From: Tropicibacter oceani
Lineage (GTDB): Bacteria; Pseudomonadota; Alphaproteobacteria; Rhodobacterales; Rhodobacteraceae
Direction of reading: 5' to 3'
Length of the DNA: 64,000 nucleotides
Assembly (NCBI RefSeq): GCF_029958925.1
Contig: NZ_CP124617.1
Coordinates: 52,493 to 116,492, forward strand
The notes under the pieces were generated by a model, which was given only the letters and a program-made list of their open reading frames with translations, was not told where the DNA came from and made no database searches. Of this stretch, positions 1-7,264 are shown piece after piece. Numbering within the stretch: the stretch's first letter is position 1; every line of letters begins with the position of its first letter. The position numbers and the translations under genes were made by a program.

Positions 1-536
1 TTGTCCAGGAACGTTTCCTGTGCCGCGCGCAGCTCGCGCAGCGGGAAGGACTTGGCCAGCACGGGCCGGATCTCGCCCACTTCGATGTAGCGCACGAGGT
101 CGGCAAATACGCCGTCCCGCTCTGATCCGAACGTGACAAGCGCGTCCGGATCGTCACTGTCGGACGGGCGATGCATCGGGCGCACCAGAACCCGCTGGCC
201 GATCCGCCCCCGGTCCGCGCCCTCTGCGACCGCAACGATTTGCGCGCAGCAGTCAGCGCCTTGGATACGCGGAAAGCTCAACGCTCCGGACCAACCGCCA
301 TCGGCGTCCGAGGCACCGCCATACCCCTCGGCGGCGGCAGATCCTGTGTCGCCGCGCACCGCCTTGGAATACCAGCCGGTGCGGGTGTTCACGTCGGTGT
401 TGTTCACCGCCGAGGCGCCGACCCGGATCAGGACTTCGCCCGCCGTGGGGCGTGGTACTGCGACATCCTCGCGCCATTCGAGTTTATCCAGCCCACCATG
501 CCCGGTGAGAATGACGGCTATCCCTGAACCGGGCAA
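1..536 (-). pseudogene. MDR-family alcohol dehydrogenase / quinone reductase, internally deleted and cut by the window edge
   Basis: Reading leftward, the first ~135 residues match the GroES-like domain of zinc-type alcohol dehydrogenase/quinone reductase proteins: AVILTGHGGL near the start, then PTAGEVLIRVGASAVNNTDV and IQGADCCAQIVAV. After FGSERDGVFAD the frame passes straight to LVRYIEVGEIRPVLAK and LRELRAAQETFLD, which normally sit near the C-terminus. The whole Rossmann NAD(P)-binding domain (roughly 150-170 residues) is therefore missing in frame, around positions 85-100. The expected start is also doubtful: an ATA codon sits where an ATG would be expected, and the nearest usable start is a TTG at 536. 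The gene runs off the left edge. I read it as a decayed gene; a short expressed product cannot be excluded. Confidence 0.72.
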
Positions 537-567
537 CCTGCGCCTTTTTCGGCGTGCCCTGCGTGCC

Positions 568-1068
568 TTATCGTGATGCTTCGGTCAACTTTTGCCTGTA
601 GCTGTCCAGCCGCCCGCTGGCGTTGCTGTCGACCAGCATGACAACACAGAGAAAGGCGATGGTTGTGATCAGCCCTGCCCGCCCCGCGTGACCATCCAGC
701 ACGATGATCAGCGCAGCCGCCGCAACAATCATCAGGGGCATCACCTTGAAGACCGCCGTGCCGTATTGCGCAATCGTCTTGTCGACGCGCGCGATCTCGG
801 ATGCCACAAAGGCGGGCGTGTCCTGAGCAACGGCCGGGCCAAAGCCTGACAGGGCGCTCCAGGTTCCATAAAGCAACCCTGCCCCGAGGATCAGCAGCAG
901 AAGACCCGCCACCAGCATCGGGATTCCGTAGGCCCGCGCCATATCCGTGCGGCCAACCTGCCAGAACGCGAAACCCGCCGCCAGAAACAGCGCCCCGAAA
1001 AGGATAAAGACGCTGTTGGAAAGCATTTCGCCCTTGGCCCAGTCTGTTGCGGTCTTGAGGATGTCCAT
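568..1068 (-). CDS. small multi-pass membrane protein, unknown function
   Basis: A 166-residue protein of no family I recognise. It has about four hydrophobic segments: NSVFILFGALFLAAGFAFW, IPMLVAGLLLLILGAGLLY, VMPLMIVAAAALIIVL and AGLITTIAFLCVVMLV. A short polar helix around FVASEIARVDKTIAQYG separates the two pairs. The ATG at 1068 is preferred over a GTG two codons earlier because GGGAG lies at a proper distance before it. It follows the SDR gene by about 60 bp on the same strand and may be co-transcribed with it. It is probably an inner-membrane protein. Confidence 0.7.
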   Translation of the reverse strand: MDILKTATDWAKGEMLSNSVFILFGALFLAAGFAFWQVGRTDMARAYGIPMLVAGLLLLILGAGLLYGTWSALSGFGPAVAQDTPAFVASEIARVDKTIAQYGTAVFKVMPLMIVAAAALIIVLDGHAGRAGLITTIAFLCVVMLVDSNASGRLDSYRQKLTEASR

Positions 1069-1130
1069 GGTCACTCCCTTATCCAGTATTTTGCGGGGGC
1101 ACTGTCTGCCCCCCGTTCAAGTCCCTGCAG

Positions 1131-2078
1131 TCAAACCGTCCAGACAAAGCCTGTGGCCTGTTCGGATACAGCCCACAGGCGGGTCATGACAGGTTTGTCA
1201 TAGGCGTGGGGTTCCAGCGTGCCACGGCCCACGGGACCCACGAATTCCATCCGGCCGGTCGGGCCATACAGCGCGCGCTGCTCCAGCCCGGTTTCGGTGG
1301 CGCACATGACTTCGGGATAGGCGCCCTGTTCGGCGGTCTGCACCATGGGCGTCTTGGTCATCAGCCACCATGTGATCCGTGTCATCAAACCGCCGCTGGT
1401 GCTGATCAGCGACGTGGCCGAAGAGCCGGGGTGGCAAACGTAGACCGAAACCTTGCGACCGGCGGGTTTGACCCTGTCCTGAAGCTCGTAGGCGAACATC
1501 ATCTGCGCCAGTTTGCTCTGACTATAGGCCGTGTTGGCGCCATAGTCCTTTTCCCAGTTCATGTCGTCGAACTTGATGGTGCGCAGGCCCATCTTGTAGC
1601 CAAGACTGGCGACCACGACGATGCGCCCTTCGGCTTCTTCGATCCGGTCGAACAGCATGCCACACAGAACGAAGTGACCGTAGTGGTTGGTGCCCAGCTG
1701 GCTTTCGAACCCGTCCACGGTCAGCTGGCGCGACGGCACCTGGGCGATGGCGGCGTTGCAGATCAGCGCGTCAATGCGCGGGACCGTGTCCAGAACCTGC
1801 TGCGCGGCAGCCCGCACGCTGGACAGATCCGACAGGTCCATGCGGACAAAGCTGACATCAGCTTGCGCCCCGAATTCCTGTTTCAGATCCTTGATAGCCG
1901 CGGTCGAGCGTTCGGCACTGCGGTTCAGCATCACCACCTTAGCGCCGCGCGTCAGCAGGATGCGCGCCGCCTGAAACCCCGCGCCCGCGTTGGCGCCGGT
2001 GATGACATAGGTCTTGCCGGCCAGGGAAGTAAGGCGTTCGGGCGTCCATCCCTTTGGGCCAAAAGTCGTGTCTGCCAT
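1131..2078 (-). CDS. short-chain dehydrogenase/reductase (SDR)
   Basis: A 315-residue NAD(P)-dependent oxidoreductase of the classical SDR fold, close in layout to retinol-dehydrogenase/protochlorophyllide-reductase-like SDRs. The cofactor motif is TGANAGAG (residues ~28-35), where TGxxxGxG is expected. NAA lies in strand 4, the catalytic serine in VVASLG, and the YSQSK motif supplies catalytic Tyr and Lys. A segment CHPGSSATSLI resembles the PG motif after the active site. The start at 2078 is preceded by AAGGAAC. The substrate cannot be told from sequence. The gene lies next to a small membrane protein on the same strand and left of the IS remnant. Confidence 0.88.
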   Translation of the reverse strand: MADTTFGPKGWTPERLTSLAGKTYVITGANAGAGFQAARILLTRGAKVVMLNRSAERSTAAIKDLKQEFGAQADVSFVRMDLSDLSSVRAAAQQVLDTVPRIDALICNAAIAQVPSRQLTVDGFESQLGTNHYGHFVLCGMLFDRIEEAEGRIVVVASLGYKMGLRTIKFDDMNWEKDYGANTAYSQSKLAQMMFAYELQDRVKPAGRKVSVYVCHPGSSATSLISTSGGLMTRITWWLMTKTPMVQTAEQGAYPEVMCATETGLEQRALYGPTGRMEFVGPVGRGTLEPHAYDKPVMTRLWAVSEQATGFVWTV

Positions 2079-2319
2079 GGATCTGTTCCTTTCAAAGATC
2101 GCGCCATATGGCGGTCTGGTTGAAAGCGTAGATAAATCTCAGGCGTCATGCGAAACAGGCGCAATCCTCGCGAATACTTGCCCGATTGTCTCGATGCCGA
2201 CGAAAGACGGGTTCGTGTCTGTTCGGCAAGGGGGCAAGCGTCGATCGGACAGCCGACCCTGTCCGGCGGGGCCGATCGAATTGTCTGATAGCCGCAGGGT
2301 CGTGCAGCCGGCAATCGGC

Positions 2320-2440
2320 CTGCAAAGACCACACAGCGCATTGGGTTACCGCCCACCGGTCCCTGAAACCATCTTCCAGACGGACCAAAGGCCAACAATG
2401 CACCAACTCTCAAGTCGGACCACTCAGGCGGGGCAGATCA
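2320..2440 (+). mobile_element. IS3-family transposase C-terminus remnant with element end
   Basis: The rightward frame reads LQRPHSALGYRPPVPETI, the typical C-terminal signature of IS3-family OrfB transposases (RPHSxLGYRPPxPE). It runs into TDQRPTMHQLSSRTTQAGQI, where the coding end merges with the terminal repeat (GCGGGGCAGATCA). Nothing upstream in 2079-2319 resembles the rest of the transposase or any other gene, so only the 3' end of the element survives. The last 52 bp (2389-2440) recur with about 85% identity at 8952-9003 in the same orientation. Confidence 0.72.
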
Positions 2441-2452
2441 GTCCATTCGTGT

Positions 2453-3088
2453 TCACGGCATGGTGAAATCAAAATCATGACATGTGGCGCAGAAATTGTC
2501 GGGCGGTTCGTGCTGGTAGTGGCACAAGCCGCATTGCGCGTAGGGTTCGCCATGCGGAGAATCATGCGGATTGGTCGGCACGACGTCCGCGGTCTGAGCG
2601 GCGATTTCCGGCAAAGTGCCGTGGCAGGATGTGCAGACGGCCATCTCGGGCTCATCCGCGTCTTCCGGGTCTGCGTGGCAGTCCGCACAGCCCAACCCGG
2701 CAAAGAAATGTGTATGGCTCTGGAAAAGTCGGTCGTCCAGCGATGCGGCCTGGTCGGTACCATGGCAGATGCGGCAGCCCTCGACCGACATGCCTGCCGT
2801 CGGCAGATGGCCTTGGGGCAGAAGATCAGGTTCTTCGTGGCAGGCGCTGCATTCGTGGTCGGGCACAGGCTTGCCATCGCGGCCGACCAGGCCGGGCTCG
2901 CCCCCGTGTGATCGGCTTTGCTGTTGGTGAGGCTTGTCATCGGCGCTGGCGGCGGGCCAGATGCAGACGCCCCGATCTTCGACAATGCAAAAGTCAGGTT
3001 CGCCGGCCTGCGCTGCCGTCGAGAAAACTGTCAGACCGCAAAGGGCAAGCGCCATCGACAAGACGATCCGGTAAAGACGTAGGGGCAT
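2453..3088 (-). CDS. exported hexaheme c-type cytochrome
   Basis: A 211-residue protein with a Sec-type signal peptide (IVLSMALALCGLTVFSTAAQA). Six CxxCH heme-binding motifs follow: CSACH, CRICH, CADCH, CTSCH, CGLCH and CATCH. Many additional His residues could serve as distal ligands. It resembles the cytochrome parts of the flavocytochrome c3 / tetraheme class, but with six sites. It lies 75 bp downstream of the Tat-exported flavoprotein gene on the same strand. This suggests a periplasmic two-subunit flavocytochrome in which this subunit passes electrons to or from the flavin subunit. The physiological partner and potential are unknown. Confidence 0.9.
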   Translation of the reverse strand: MPLRLYRIVLSMALALCGLTVFSTAAQAGEPDFCIVEDRGVCIWPAASADDKPHQQQSRSHGGEPGLVGRDGKPVPDHECSACHEEPDLLPQGHLPTAGMSVEGCRICHGTDQAASLDDRLFQSHTHFFAGLGCADCHADPEDADEPEMAVCTSCHGTLPEIAAQTADVVPTNPHDSPHGEPYAQCGLCHYQHEPPDNFCATCHDFDFTMP

Positions 3089-3113
3089 GGGGGCTCCTTT
3101 GGCATTTCATGCG

Positions 3114-3142
3114 ACCGTGGCACCAGAAAGGCGCCACGGTCA
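3114..3142 (-). promoter_or_regulatory. intercistronic hairpin between flavoprotein and cytochrome genes
   Basis: Perfect 9-bp inverted repeat GACCGTGGC / GCCACGGTC with an 11-nt loop in the 75-bp gap between the two flavocytochrome genes. There is no T-run, so a stabilising or processing hairpin, or a partial attenuator, is more likely than a full terminator. Confidence 0.5.
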
Positions 3143-3163
3143 GCGTCGTTCGGCCTTTGACGG

Positions 3164-4705
3164 TCAGTTCCAGCTGTCCATGGCGGCAGCGTTCTGCCCG
3201 GCGATCCGCCCGAATGTCAGGCAATCGGCATAGGCACAGGATCCCAGCCGCGAAGCCCCGTGGATGCCCCCAGACGCCTCGCCGACCACGAATAGGCCGG
3301 GGATCGGTTCGCCGCTGAGCACGTCCAGCGCCTCGGCCCGTGTATTGGTCGCACAGCCGCCCATCGTGTGGTGGATCTTTGGCGACAGCCGAACGACATA
3401 GAAGGGGGGCGTTCCGATCTTACCGGTGTTTTCGGCCAGGTAACGGCTCCACTCGATATCCGAGCCGCTGTCGATGCCTTGGTTGAAGCTGGCGATGGTC
3501 GCCTTCAGCGCATCAAGCGGGATGTCATGCGCCGCCGCCATCTCTTCGAGCGTGGCATATTCCATCAGCACACCGGCTTGCTTCATCTTGTCCATGTTGT
3601 CGCTTGGCCGCCCGGTCGTGCCTTTTGCATAGCCCTCTGCATCGGCGAAGGCGATGCATTTGTTGCCAGCCGCGAGAATGGCGTCGGCGCGGGTCTTGCG
3701 GTCGGCCAGTTCATTGACAAAGCGTTTGCCGGTCTGCGTGTCGATCCATAGCCCATAGGACGCCGCGACCCCCTGAACGAAGTGCGGCGCGTAGCCGAAA
3801 CCGCGTTCGTCGGGACTGGTCCAGGGGCCCAGCTGAATCCACGAGGGCTGTACCAGTGTGCATCCGGCGTTCAGCGCCTCGCGCAGGGCCTGGGCCGTTG
3901 CACCGGGATGGTTGGTGGTGTCCAACTCGCCGCCCAGCCTCGGGTCCTGCAACGCGCGGAACGACGGATCGGCACCGAAACCTCCCGTGGCCATGATGAC
4001 GGCCTTGCGGGCCTTGATCGTTTTCGGCGTCCCGCTGTCAAGGTCGGGGTCACGATACTTTTCGTGGACCAGAACGCCTTTCACCCGGCCGTCCGGATCG
4101 CGCAGAAGGTGTTTCATCAGTGTTCGGGTGCGCGGTTCGACGCCCAGTTCCTTGAGCTTGTTCAACTGCGGCACGATGATCCCCGATCCGCTGGCCGCCG
4201 CCAGCGCGTAGGACCGTGGCACCGCGTGACCACCCATATGCGCCAGGCCGCGATATTCGACGCCCAGTTCGTCGATGGTCCACTGGACCGTTTCCACCGA
4301 CTTCTCGGCGATGATGCGCACATGGTCGGGATAGTTCAGGTGCAGACCCGCCTTCATCATGTCTTCGATCATTGTTTCGACGGAATCCTCGATGCCTTCC
4401 TCCGCCTGCAAGGGCGAACCGGCTGCCGCGATCACGCCGCCGCTGATGATCGAATTGCCGCCGGGCGTTCGCATCTTTTCCAGCAAAGCCACGGTTGCAC
4501 CCGCTTTGATCGCCTCGATGGCTGCTGCAAGGCCGGCGAACCCTGTTCCGACAATGACAACGTCGACTTCTTCATCCCAGGTTTCGGGCACAGGTTGCGG
4601 AGCCGCCTGAACGGTTCCGGCCAAAGTGAGGCCAACGCCTGCGGCGGCGCCACTGCCAAGCAGGGCGCGCCGGGTGAGGGTTTTGTTTGTTTCATCATGT
4701 TTCAT
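3164..4705 (-). CDS. Tat-exported FAD-dependent reductase, fumarate reductase / flavocytochrome c flavoprotein family
   Basis: A 513-residue protein that begins with a Tat signal (TRRALLGSGAAAGVGLTLAG, then VQAAP). The FAD-binding dinucleotide fold follows (DVVIVGTGFAGLAAAIEAI, ALLEK, GGNSIISGG). The C-terminal family signatures are IHHTMGGCATN and GLFVVGEASGGIHGASRLGS. This layout matches the flavin domain of soluble fumarate, urocanate and related 2-enoate reductases or FAD-dependent dehydrogenases. The N-terminal cytochrome found in one-piece flavocytochromes is absent and is supplied by the hexaheme gene just downstream. The mature protein should be periplasmic. The substrate cannot be decided: active-site residues need alignment with Fcc3 and UrdA. 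Confidence 0.87.
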   Translation of the reverse strand: MKHDETNKTLTRRALLGSGAAAGVGLTLAGTVQAAPQPVPETWDEEVDVVIVGTGFAGLAAAIEAIKAGATVALLEKMRTPGGNSIISGGVIAAAGSPLQAEEGIEDSVETMIEDMMKAGLHLNYPDHVRIIAEKSVETVQWTIDELGVEYRGLAHMGGHAVPRSYALAAASGSGIIVPQLNKLKELGVEPRTRTLMKHLLRDPDGRVKGVLVHEKYRDPDLDSGTPKTIKARKAVIMATGGFGADPSFRALQDPRLGGELDTTNHPGATAQALREALNAGCTLVQPSWIQLGPWTSPDERGFGYAPHFVQGVAASYGLWIDTQTGKRFVNELADRKTRADAILAAGNKCIAFADAEGYAKGTTGRPSDNMDKMKQAGVLMEYATLEEMAAAHDIPLDALKATIASFNQGIDSGSDIEWSRYLAENTGKIGTPPFYVVRLSPKIHHTMGGCATNTRAEALDVLSGEPIPGLFVVGEASGGIHGASRLGSCAYADCLTFGRIAGQNAAAMDSWN

Positions 4706-5064
4706 GGCTAAAATCCTTCACTTTTATTTGGTCATGTCAGCTTCGACGGCGTGGAACACGGCGTCGGCTCGAATTCCACTGACAGGCCCGACACAGACCA
4801 GAGTATCCAAGCACCGCATGTGCTGGCGTTGACGCTCGTTAAGCGGGCAAACTTTTCCGTCGATTGTTTCGCGCGTGGCGGCCAGCCGCATCGGATTGCC
4901 CGCCACGGGCGAAGACTGGAGCCACGAAGGCGCGGCCCCTTTGCGCCCGACCCCCTGACAAGGGTCACGGATGTAGCGTTGAAATCGACGCCACAATTCT
5001 CAACGACTGCGCGCACCCCAAAGACCGCACCGGGTCATGTTCTTTGGGGCATTGACGGACATGG
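4706..5064. other. 359-bp stretch without a confident gene
   Basis: No recognisable gene lies between the flavoprotein and the OxyR-like regulator. A leftward open frame of 90 codons (4724-4996), ending 19 bp before the flavoprotein start, contains ETIDGKVCPLNERQRQHMRC and could be a small gene or a remnant. I see no homology or strong ribosome-binding site to support it. The stretch must hold the promoter of the flavoprotein-cytochrome pair if that pair is transcribed on its own. Confidence 0.35.
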
Positions 5065-5958
5065 TCAATCCATCTGCCTGTGAGAGCGCAAGATGTCGGC
5101 AAGCTTTTCGAATACCGCCGTCCGTGCTGAGCCGGGACGCCAGGCAAGGACGACGTGCCGGGGACAGGCATCCGGCAAGGGGGTCAAACGGACGGAGCTG
5201 TCCCTTGCCGCCCCGGCGCTGACGGCCAGATCCGGCAGCAAGGTAACGCCCAACCCTTCAGAGACCATGGCAATCAATGTGTTCAAACTTGTGGCTGCGA
5301 AGTCATCCTGCTCCTTTGACAACTGATCGGGATAGGCGGCAAGGGCGTGACGCTGCAGGCAGTGCCCCTTTTCCAGAAGCATCAATTGACCTCTGGCCTG
5401 CTCCAGCGCGCGGGCGCCTGTTCCTGCAGGTGCAGGCCAGTCTGGCGGCGATGCGAGGTGATACCCGTCTTCAAACAGGGGCGAGACATGAAGCTTGCCG
5501 GTATCGAAGGGCAACGCAATCAAGATGACATCAAGGCGCCCGACCAACAGCCCGTCGATCAGGGGTTCGGTCATTTCCTCGCGGAGGAACAGCTTGATCG
5601 CGGGCATGGCCTTTCGGATCGCTGGCAAGGCGTGCGGTATGAGATAGGGACCGATGGTCGGGATCGCGCCAAGCCGCAGGTCCCCTTGAAAGGGATTGCG
5701 ATGGGATGCAGCCATAACTGCGATTTCTTCAGCATCCAACACCAGGCGGCGGGCGCGTTCTGCGATCTCTGTCCCAACGGGTGTCAACATGACGCTGCGC
5801 TTTGTCCGTTCAAACAGTTGCACGCCAAGGATCGCCTCGAGTTCCTTGATCCCCGAGGACAGCGTGGGTTGCGTGACGAAACAGATGTCTGCCGCCTGGG
5901 AAAAGTTCAGTTGATCTGCGAGCGCCACGAGGAAACGCATCTGCCTGAGCGTAAACAT
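5065..5958 (-). CDS. oxyR: OxyR-like LysR-family peroxide regulator, resolving cysteine absent
   Basis: A 297-residue LysR regulator. The helix-turn-helix covers residues ~1-60 (LVALADQLNFSQAADICFVT, QPTLSSGIKELEAILG). The effector domain has the OxyR hallmarks PTIGPYLIPHALP and LLEKGHCLQRHAL. Cys200 matches the peroxidatic Cys199 of E. coli OxyR. The residue nine positions later, where OxyR has Cys208, is Tyr209. The ATG at 5958 is chosen because it gives the usual LysR N-terminus (MFTLRQMRFL) and follows GAGGATC; the frame stays open to an upstream ATG at 6000. It is divergent from a peroxiredoxin gene with an ATAG-N7-CTAT site between them. The family call is firm; classical disulfide switching is uncertain. 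Confidence 0.85.
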   Translation of the reverse strand: MFTLRQMRFLVALADQLNFSQAADICFVTQPTLSSGIKELEAILGVQLFERTKRSVMLTPVGTEIAERARRLVLDAEEIAVMAASHRNPFQGDLRLGAIPTIGPYLIPHALPAIRKAMPAIKLFLREEMTEPLIDGLLVGRLDVILIALPFDTGKLHVSPLFEDGYHLASPPDWPAPAGTGARALEQARGQLMLLEKGHCLQRHALAAYPDQLSKEQDDFAATSLNTLIAMVSEGLGVTLLPDLAVSAGAARDSSVRLTPLPDACPRHVVLAWRPGSARTAVFEKLADILRSHRQMD

Positions 5959-5994
5959 ATAGAGATCCTCTATTATTTTTTGCATTATATTCAA
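5959..5994. promoter_or_regulatory. candidate OxyR binding region between oxyR-like gene and peroxiredoxin gene
   Basis: ATAGAGATCCTCTAT (5959-5973) is a perfect inverted repeat that fits the OxyR half-site ATAG-N7-CTAT and the LysR T-N11-A rule. A weaker partner, TTGCATTATATTCAA, starts 21 bp later (5980-5994), close to the 22-bp spacing of tandem OxyR sites. The first site directly abuts the regulator's start codon and covers its ribosome-binding region, which suggests autoregulation and control of the divergent peroxiredoxin-dps unit. Confidence 0.6.
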
Positions 5995-6065
5995 TTTCAC
6001 AAATATAAGGCAATGCCCCAGATTGGGTTCATCAGCAACACGGGATCATAAAGGAGACCCGACAG

Positions 6066-6731
6066 ATGACCGACCAGAGCCCCATCAGCCAAGCCACCGC
6101 CCAGCCCGCAGGCCCCCGCCTGAATGAACCGGCCCCCTCTTTCGACGCGCCCACGACCCACGGTCAGAAGCGGCTCGAGGACTATCGCGGCCGGTGGCTG
6201 GTGCTGTTTTCGCACCCGGCGGATTTCACGCCGGTCTGCACCACCGAATTCATCGGGTTCGCCAAGCGCCACGATGATTTCGCCGCGGCCAACACCGAAC
6301 TGCTCGGACTGTCGATCGACAGCCACTACAGCCACATCGCCTGGGTTCTGAACATCAAGGAGAAATTCGGCACCGAGATCCGCTTTCCGATCATCGCGGA
6401 CCTGAACATGGCGGTGGCGCAGGCCTACGGCATGATCCAGCCCGGCGCATCCGACACCGCCGCCGTCCGGGCGACCTTTATCATCGACCCCGAAGGCGTG
6501 CTGCGGGCCATGGTCTACTACCCGATGAACGCAGGCCGCTCGGTCGACGAGATCTACCGCCTGCTGATCGCGCTTCAGACGGCGGACGAAAACGCCTGCG
6601 CCATGCCTGAGAACTGGAAGCCCGGCGATGCCGTGATCGTGCCGACGCCGAAAACCCCGGAAGAGGCCGCCGCCCGCGCCGGCGAAGGCTATGACACGGT
6701 GGATTGGTATTTCTCCACCCGCCAGCTCTGA
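6066..6731 (+). CDS. peroxiredoxin, AhpC/TSA superfamily (Prx6-like)
   Basis: A 221-residue thiol peroxidase that reduces hydrogen or organic peroxides. The active-site motif PADFTPVCTTEF places the peroxidatic cysteine at residue 58, with Pro51 and Thr55 in the PxxxTxxC arrangement. The long C-terminal part (ENWKPGDAVIVPTP, then YDTVDWYFS) is typical of the Prx6/archaeal type. A second cysteine near residue 178 could resolve the sulfenic acid. GGAGA precedes the ATG. The gene starts 108 bp from the divergent OxyR-like gene and is followed 68 bp later by dps, so the two probably form a peroxide-defence unit. Confidence 0.93.
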   Translation: MTDQSPISQATAQPAGPRLNEPAPSFDAPTTHGQKRLEDYRGRWLVLFSHPADFTPVCTTEFIGFAKRHDDFAAANTELLGLSIDSHYSHIAWVLNIKEKFGTEIRFPIIADLNMAVAQAYGMIQPGASDTAAVRATFIIDPEGVLRAMVYYPMNAGRSVDEIYRLLIALQTADENACAMPENWKPGDAVIVPTPKTPEEAAARAGEGYDTVDWYFSTRQL

Positions 6732-6739
6732 GGCCGCCC

Positions 6740-6761
6740 AGTTCCGCCCTAGGGCGGGACT
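6740..6761 (+). promoter_or_regulatory. intercistronic hairpin between peroxiredoxin and dps
   Basis: AGTTCCGCCC / GGGCGGGACT form a 10-bp stem with a single wobble pair and a TA loop, just after the peroxiredoxin stop codon. There is no T-run. It is probably an mRNA-stabilising or partial termination element that sets the peroxiredoxin:dps ratio. Confidence 0.4.
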
Positions 6762-6799
6762 GACCACACCGCACCACCAGATCACAAAGGACCACGATC

Positions 6800-7237
6800 A
6801 TGACCGACCAACCCGTCGTTTCCGCTCTCACCGATGTTCTTGGCCAGACCTTCCGCCTTTACGTGCAAACACATGGCTATCACTGGAACGTCGAGGGGCC
6901 GCAATTCCGCCAGCTTCACGCGATGTTCGAGGAGCAGTATCAGAACCTCTGGGCCGCTCTGGACGAGATCGCAGAGCGCATCCGTGTCCAAGGCGCCCAT
7001 GCCCCCGCATCCGTGGCGGATCTGATGGCTCACGCTGCGCCAGAGGCCGAACCGGCACAATCTGCCGAGGACATGGTTGCCAAGGCCATTGTCGAACACG
7101 AGGCAATCGCCGCCACCCTGCGCACCGCCATCGCCACCTGTGCCGATGCAGGGGATGAGGTCAGCGCCGGGATGCTCACCGACCGTCTCGAATGGCACGA
7201 AAAGGAAACCTGGATGATGCGGGCCAGCACTCGCTGA
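6800..7237 (+). CDS. dps: Dps-family DNA-binding ferritin-like protein
   Basis: A 145-residue ferritin-like protein that should form a dodecameric cage, oxidise Fe(II) with peroxide and protect DNA. The intersubunit ferroxidase motif is clear: HGYHWNVEGPQFRQLHAMFE supplies the two His and an acidic ligand, followed by ALDEIAERIR with Asp and Glu. The C-terminal helix ends WHEKETWMMRA. There is no Lys-rich N-terminal tail, so DNA binding may be weak. AAAGGACC precedes the ATG. It sits between peroxiredoxin and a persulfide-dioxygenase-like gene, in line with peroxide or reactive-sulfur stress. Confidence 0.92.
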   Translation: MTDQPVVSALTDVLGQTFRLYVQTHGYHWNVEGPQFRQLHAMFEEQYQNLWAALDEIAERIRVQGAHAPASVADLMAHAAPEAEPAQSAEDMVAKAIVEHEAIAATLRTAIATCADAGDEVSAGMLTDRLEWHEKETWMMRASTR

Positions 7238-7264
7238 GCCCCACCCAAGGCAGGAGGACCAACC

